Assembly: GCA_965602635.1 (NCBI GenBank)
Contig: CBFCZU010000183.1
Span: 1-8,617 of the forward strand
Origin: CBFCZU01 sp965602635
Lineage (GTDB): Bacteria > Planctomycetota > Phycisphaerae > SM23-33
Direction of reading: 5' to 3'
DNA length: 8,617 bases
Shown here: positions 4,937 to 8,617 of the stretch, one piece after another
Layout: each line of letters starts with the position of its first letter
Position numbering within the stretch: position 1 is the first letter of the stretch
Position numbers and translations under genes: made by a program
The notes under the pieces: generated by a model
Told to the model about the DNA's origin: nothing
Databases searched by the model: none
Seen by the model: the letters and a program-made list of their open reading frames with translations, nothing else

Positions 4937-6847
4937 TCACTCGGCCGCGTATTCCACCCAGAACGTCTCCGGCTTGGCGCCGGCCCTGAAGCTGAACGAC
5001 CTGTCGGCCTTGCCGGGCGTGGAGACCTTGTACGTGTGGCTGGCCTTCTTGACCGCGCCGCCCTCCTTCCAGGCGAAGGTGGCGGTCAGCGGGGAGGTGC
5101 TCGGCACCTCGTACGCCAGGTGCGCCTCGGCCCGCATGTAGGTCACGTTGCCCGAGTTGGCGAAGCGGACGCGGACCGGCCCGGCGACGCGGTCAAGCCC
5201 GGCGTCGCCCTGTAGGAATGTCTGGCTCCACCAGTCGCCCGGCTCGGGCGGGCGGCTGACGATCTCCCAGTCCTTCAGCACGGGCTTCCAGGTCTTCCCG
5301 CCGTCGGTGGAGACGTCGATGTTGTACTTGGACGGCTTGGGCGGCACGCCCGAGGCCGCCCTGGCGGCGCCATAGACGTGCACGGCCTTGGCCTTGCGGG
5401 GCGCCTCCAGCTCCAGAGTCACCGTTCTGCCCGTCGGCGAGCCGGAGACCACGTGGGCGGCGGCCTGGGCCTTGTTGGGACCGGCCGAGATGATCGCACG
5501 CCCGCCCGGCTCGTAGGTCACCCGGTTCCGCCCGGCCTTGACGCGCGGGACCACGCACGGGCTGGACTGGCAGACAGTGCGGATCGTCACGCCCTTGCCC
5601 GCCAGCGCCTTCACGCCGGCCTTGAACCGCAGGAAGTACTGGTGGTGGCCCTTGGCCAGGTCCGTCAGGTCCATGCCGGCGGCGGTCTTGGGGGCCTGCT
5701 TCCAGGTCTTGCCCTGGTCGGTGGAGACCTCCACCGGGCAGGTCATCTTGCCCTCGATCACCAGCCCGCCGGTGCATCCTTTCTTATAGATGCCCCACTG
5801 CTCGGCCGCGGCCGCGGCGGAGGGAGTGGCGGCGACGACGTAGGGGCTGTACCACTCCAGCGTCACGTGCGAGTCGGACTCATCGACGACGCCCTCCTTG
5901 TATTTGTCCGAGGCGAAGTCGGGCTTGTAGGTATAAACGGCGTTGGCGTACCGCCCCTGGCCGTCCCTGTGCCCGCAGTCGCTCTTGGTCTTGTACAGCC
6001 TCTCGGGCTGGTTGACCCAGGTTCGCGAGCGCGTCGGGCCAACGCGCCCGGGGCGGTTGTAGTTGATGCCCCAGTAGATCCACGTCTTGCCGTCTTCGAG
6101 CCCGGGTTTGAGGTATCGGCGGAGCGTCTCGCCCGCCCGCAGGTTGACAGTCGGCGGCACGGCCGCGTAGCCCGTGGCCACGCCGATATAGGTGAACCGC
6201 TTGTACGTGCCCGGGTCACCCGGGTGCAGACCGCCGACCAGCCAGCCGTTGGTGCTCCGACCACGCTTGACCAGCGACATGTCCCGGCTGATCTCGGTCA
6301 GCCCGGCCAACTGCTTGTTGTCCTTGGTGTAGGCGACGGTCGAGACGTCGTGGTCCAGCAGCACCCACTTGCCCTCCCCGTACGAGCCGCCCTTGACGTA
6401 CACCTCGAACGTGGTGTGGCCGGCGACGCCGCAGGTGCGCGACCGCGACGGGCCAAGCAGCTTCTCCATCTCGCCGTGCCACTGGTGGTGCGTGGTGAAG
6501 CACAGCCCGAAGCCGTAGCCGAACAGCCCGTTCCAGTATTCCCGGGCGGGCTCGCCCTTGGCCAGGCCCTTGTCCCAGACGTCCTCCTTGCCCACCGTGC
6601 AGTGGAAGTAGTTGAGGTTCCGCCAGTACCACGAGGCCAGCACCTTGTCCTCGTCGCTGCGGCATTTCTTGCCGGTGACCCGCTCGTACAACTGGGCCTG
6701 GGTCTTGAAGAGGCGCTCCCAGGTCGAGCAGGACAGCTCGCCGGGATACCAGGGATGGTCTGTCTTGGTCTGCGGGTCTCCGACTCCGGCGCGGGAAACC
6801 CCGGCCGCGGCGAACAGGGCCAAGGCGATGAACATTGCACGATGCAT
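4937..6847 (-). CDS. Secreted transglutaminase-like protein with two Asp-box motifs
   Basis: The protein has 636 residues. The ATG at 6847 has AGGAG 6 bases upstream and begins a clear signal peptide (hydrophobic core FIALALFAAAG, probable cleavage after SRA at residue 20). Residues about 60-175 fit the transglutaminase-like/papain-like superfamily: GYGFGLCFTTHHQW with Cys116, AGHTTFEVYV with His144, and KWVLLDHD with Asp165, in the usual Cys-His-Asp order. Family members act as peptidases, peptide amidases or cross-linkers. The C-terminal half (about 325-636) looks all-beta and contains two Asp-box repeats, VSTDQGKTW (374-382) and VSTDGGKTW (512-520), of the kind seen in sialidase/BNR-type proteins, each ending a strand before a turn. 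Ten cysteines follow the signal peptide, allowing disulfides. The frame ends in tandem TGA codons (4939-4934). It heads the row of GH5, beta-helix and URO-D genes. The triad assignment is strong by pattern; the substrate is unknown. Confidence 0.8.
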   Translation of the reverse strand: MHRAMFIALALFAAAGVSRAGVGDPQTKTDHPWYPGELSCSTWERLFKTQAQLYERVTGKKCRSDEDKVLASWYWRNLNYFHCTVGKEDVWDKGLAKGEPAREYWNGLFGYGFGLCFTTHHQWHGEMEKLLGPSRSRTCGVAGHTTFEVYVKGGSYGEGKWVLLDHDVSTVAYTKDNKQLAGLTEISRDMSLVKRGRSTNGWLVGGLHPGDPGTYKRFTYIGVATGYAAVPPTVNLRAGETLRRYLKPGLEDGKTWIYWGINYNRPGRVGPTRSRTWVNQPERLYKTKSDCGHRDGQGRYANAVYTYKPDFASDKYKEGVVDESDSHVTLEWYSPYVVAATPSAAAAAEQWGIYKKGCTGGLVIEGKMTCPVEVSTDQGKTWKQAPKTAAGMDLTDLAKGHHQYFLRFKAGVKALAGKGVTIRTVCQSSPCVVPRVKAGRNRVTYEPGGRAIISAGPNKAQAAAHVVSGSPTGRTVTLELEAPRKAKAVHVYGAARAASGVPPKPSKYNIDVSTDGGKTWKPVLKDWEIVSRPPEPGDWWSQTFLQGDAGLDRVAGPVRVRFANSGNVTYMRAEAHLAYEVPSTSPLTATFAWKEGGAVKKASHTYKVSTPGKADRSFSFRAGAKPETFWVEYAAE

Positions 6848-6929
6848 GGCAGTCTCCTGTCTATGCCCCGCTGGGACCGGTCGGGCCCGCCGGGCGTCCA
6901 GGGAGTTTAACAGCGCCGCCGGCGGGAGG

Positions 6930-7697
6930 TTATTCGATTCTTAGCGGCTGCCCGGGCCCGTGCCGCGATGCCACGTGGATGGGTCGCCCGGCCCCGGCGA
7001 TGCGGCGATGCGTGCCGGCGGCCAGGTCGGGCGTGTTGTTGATCTCGGACAGGTGCGACAGGGCCACCCATTGGAGCCTGCCGTCGCAGGCGGCGGCGAC
7101 CGCCTCGGCCGCCTCCACGTTGGAGATGTGCCCGCGGTCGCTGGCGATTCGACGCTTCAGATAGGCCGGATACGGGCCGCCGGCGAGCATCTCCGGATCG
7201 TAATTGCTCTCCAGGAACACCGCGTCCAGCCGCCGGAGCAGCCTCGCCAGGGCGGCCGAGACGTGCCCCAGGTCGGTGAGGATTCCCAGCCGCTTGCCGC
7301 CGGCGGCCACCACGAAGCTTACCGGGTCGACACCATCGTGGGCGGTGGGGTGAGTCTCGACGCGGACCGCCCCGAACCGCAGCGTGTCCCCGGCCTGGAA
7401 GTAGCGCAGGGCCTCAATCCGCCCAAGCTTGTAGCGCCGCCCCCGGCGGTGGGTCTCCAGCGTCATGTAAACGGCAAGGCCGAACTTCCGCGCCAGGACG
7501 CCCGCGCAGCGGATGTGGTCGATGTGGTCGTGGGAGATGATCACGGCGTCCACGTCGCGGACGTCGCGCCCGCGCTCGGCCAGCCGCTCGGCCGTGCGCT
7601 TCCCGCTGATGCCCGCGTCCAGCAACAGCCGCACGCCCTCGGCCTCGACGTAGATGCAGTTGCCGTTGGAGCCGGAATTCAGCGAAAAGCAGATCAT
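6930..7697 (-). CDS. MBL-fold metallo-hydrolase, YycJ/WalJ type
   Basis: The protein has 255 residues. I place the start at the ATG at 7697 because the protein then begins MICFSLNSGSNGNCIYVE, the classic first strand of this family; the upstream in-frame extension is an antisense-like Arg/Ser-rich translation through yjbQ. The metal-binding motif is HDHIDH (56-61), followed by PTAHDGVDPVSF (His120), TDLGHVS (Asp142), ESNYDPEML (163-171), DRGHISN (His190) and ALSHLSEINNTP (His215). This pattern marks the YycJ/WalJ branch, whose Bacillus member has been linked to cell-wall and chromosome coordination and which resembles RNase J/ElaC-like hydrolases; a nuclease-type activity is likely but not shown. 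It lies only 4 bases after the yjbQ stop with no strong Shine-Dalgarno of its own, so translation is probably coupled. The length is normal and no key metal ligand is missing. Confidence 0.9.
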   Translation of the reverse strand: MICFSLNSGSNGNCIYVEAEGVRLLLDAGISGKRTAERLAERGRDVRDVDAVIISHDHIDHIRCAGVLARKFGLAVYMTLETHRRGRRYKLGRIEALRYFQAGDTLRFGAVRVETHPTAHDGVDPVSFVVAAGGKRLGILTDLGHVSAALARLLRRLDAVFLESNYDPEMLAGGPYPAYLKRRIASDRGHISNVEAAEAVAAACDGRLQWVALSHLSEINNTPDLAAGTHRRIAGAGRPIHVASRHGPGQPLRIE

Positions 7698-7701
7698 GCC
7701 G

Positions 7702-8100
7702 TCATTGTACCGCGATGATCGCCCGCCGCGAGCGCGGGCCGTCGAACTCGCAGAAGTAGATGCCCTGCCACGTGCCCAGCACCAGCCGCCCGGTGCCGAC
7801 CAGCACCCGCGCCGAGCAGCCGACAAGCGAGCTCTTCACGTGGGCGGCCGAGTTGCCCTCGCCGTGGCGGTAGAAGCCCTGCCGCCAAGGCACGGCCTGG
7901 TCGAGCGCGGCGAGCACATCGTGGACCACCGATGGGTCGGCGTTCTCGTTTATCGTCACCCCGGCCGTGGTGTGGGGCACGTAAACCGTCGCCATGCCAT
8001 CGGCGACGCCGCTCTCGCCCACCGCCGACGCCACCTCGGCCGTGATATCGACCATCTCGTCCCGGCTGCCCGTCCGAACGTCGATCGTCTTGGTGAACAT
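7702..8100 (-). CDS. yjbQ: YjbQ/UPF0047 family protein
   Basis: The protein has 132 residues and is full length. The start chosen is the ATG at 8100, because family members begin like MFTKTIDVRTGSRDEMVDIT; an in-frame ATG at 8136 would add 12 unlike residues. The Shine-Dalgarno is weak (GGTAGGG). All family signatures are present in order: VPHTTAGVTINEN (41-53), HGEGNSAAHVKSSLVG (79-94) and GTWQGIYFCEFDGPRSRR (109-126), with the histidines and Asn/Glu residues that line the presumed metal-bound pocket. PF01894 proteins form small trimers. Weak thiamin-phosphate-synthase activity has been reported for E. coli YjbQ, but the physiological role is unsettled. It is followed after 4 bases by the MBL-fold gene and preceded after 85 bases by the GH20-like gene. 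Family identification is very secure; function is not. Confidence 0.95.
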   Translation of the reverse strand: MFTKTIDVRTGSRDEMVDITAEVASAVGESGVADGMATVYVPHTTAGVTINENADPSVVHDVLAALDQAVPWRQGFYRHGEGNSAAHVKSSLVGCSARVLVGTGRLVLGTWQGIYFCEFDGPRSRRAIIAVQ

Positions 8101-8185
8101 TGCCCTACCGATACACCGACGCCGGACGAATTGCAACCGTGCGCGACGGGGCGATGAGCCTTCACCTGCCTGCCCCTTTGTCCCC

Positions 8186-8617
8186 TTACGCGTAGGCGGG
8201 CCCAGCCGTCTTCAGCAGGCGCGTAAGCTCCGAGCGGTTGCGCTCGCTGCACTTGATCCAGCGCGTCATGAGCAGGCCGTTGCCCCCGTTGGCCTCCAGT
8301 GCCTGGCGCCAATCCGTCACCATCTTCGCCGTAGTGCCCGGCGCGCCCCATACCTCAAAGCCCCGGCCGGCGACCCGCTCGACGATCTCCGGGTGCGCCC
8401 GGCCGTAGTCCCACAGGACGTGCACGATGTCCTTGCTGATGTGCTCCTCGGCCGCGCGGCACTTGTCGGCATGGACCTGGGCGACCTTCGCCCTGCCGTG
8501 GTGGCACGAGTCGTTCCAGACGATCGTTCGCAGCCCCAGCCCCGTCACTATCTCGCGCAGCCGCTCGATCACGTCCGCGTACTGTTCGAGCGAGCGGTAG
8601 TGATCTTCGTCCATGCC
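8186..8617 (-). CDS. Partial GH20-like (beta-N-acetylhexosaminidase superfamily) glycosidase, 3' end
   Basis: The frame is open to the right edge: the three bases beyond the first Met (8615-8617) read Gly in frame, so the true start lies outside the window and 143 residues are visible, ending in TAA at 8188-8186. The fragment begins GMDEDHYR, which resembles the GH20-type 'H-x-G-x-D-E' segment carrying the catalytic Asp-Glu pair. Later (beta/alpha)-barrel strands follow: GLRTIVWNDSCHH (27-39 of the fragment), DIVHVLWDY, RGFEVWGAPG and GNGLLMTRW, each followed by an amphipathic helix. This is the order seen in GH20-related barrels, where the W-x-D strand and the final W shape the sugar pocket. 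The substrate preference is unknown, and without the N-terminal half the family call stays provisional. The downstream yjbQ gene begins after 85 bases on the same strand. Confidence 0.65.
   Translation of the reverse strand, partial: GMDEDHYRSLEQYADVIERLREIVTGLGLRTIVWNDSCHHGRAKVAQVHADKCRAAEEHISKDIVHVLWDYGRAHPEIVERVAGRGFEVWGAPGTTAKMVTDWRQALEANGGNGLLMTRWIKCSERNRSELTRLLKTAGPAYA

Noticed and set aside
3864..5141. 425-codon open frame on the + strand across the GH5 gene
   Set aside because: Antisense shadow; it spans the boundary of two real genes and has no family signature.
5378..6910. 510-codon open frame on the + strand, opposite the transglutaminase-like gene
   Set aside because: Compositionally biased, with no recognisable motif. 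The opposite strand has a signal peptide, a catalytic triad and a Shine-Dalgarno.
6848..6929. Possible terminator between the MBL gene and the transglutaminase-like gene
   Set aside because: Only short GC palindromes (such as CCGCCGGCGG) are present, with no stable loop-bearing stem followed by a T-run; they are expected in this composition.
7698..7826. 43-residue N-terminal extension of the MBL-fold protein
   Set aside because: It overlaps yjbQ, is Arg/Ser/Gly-rich, and the family's conserved N-terminus begins exactly at the internal Met at 7697.
8108..8136. Possible promoter for yjbQ on the - strand (TTGCAA, 17 bases, TATCGG)
   Set aside because: The -10 matches only 3 of 6 and lies within about 13 bases of the start, overlapping the ribosome binding region.
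1..8617. CRISPR array, insertion sequence, tRNA, phage or defence genes
   Set aside because: No spaced direct repeats, terminal inverted repeats, cloverleaf-like segments, transposase or nuclease-defence motifs were seen on either strand.

Overview
The window is very GC-rich, with strong third-position G/C bias. It reads as a piece of an environmental bacterial chromosome, most plausibly a Planctomycetota (Phycisphaerae-like) or related PVC-group genome. That assignment is inference. It rests on base composition, the abundance of carbohydrate-active enzymes, a divergent uroporphyrinogen-decarboxylase-fold protein placed among glycan genes, and secreted modular proteins. There is no rRNA, tRNA, CRISPR array, transposase or integrase.

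Layout: two genes lie on the + strand at the left. One is the 3' end (2-241) of a gene encoding a C-terminal beta-sandwich. The other (278-1642) encodes a secreted alpha/beta-hydrolase-like protein with an additional C-terminal domain. Everything from 1629 to the right edge is on the - strand. In transcription order (right to left) this is a truncated GH20-like glycosidase (8186-8617), YjbQ/UPF0047 (7702-8100), a YycJ/WalJ-type metallo-beta-lactamase-fold hydrolase (6930-7697), a secreted transglutaminase-like protein with two Asp-box motifs (4937-6847), a leaderless GH5 glycosidase (3858-4913), a leaderless right-handed beta-helix/Pectate_lyase_3 protein (2740-3807) and a URO-D-superfamily protein (1629-2687). 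The two strands' genes converge and overlap by 14 bp at 1629-1642.

How the genes may work together: yjbQ and the MBL gene are separated by 4 bases and are probably co-translated. The last four genes (6847 down to 1629) have short gaps of 23-52 bases, a Shine-Dalgarno sequence before each gene and no convincing terminator, so they look like one operon. That operon joins a secreted thiol-triad protein, two probably cytoplasmic carbohydrate-acting proteins and a URO-D-fold protein that lacks both the HemE N-terminal signature and the HxC zinc motif of MtaA-type methyltransferases. It is the best candidate for an undescribed glycan-processing module. The other notable item is the + strand alpha/beta hydrolase: it keeps its nucleophile elbow but seems to have lost the Asp and His of the triad. 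A sharply AT-rich island lies where the Asp should be.

All intergenic gaps are under 90 bases, so there is no long gene-free stretch to describe.
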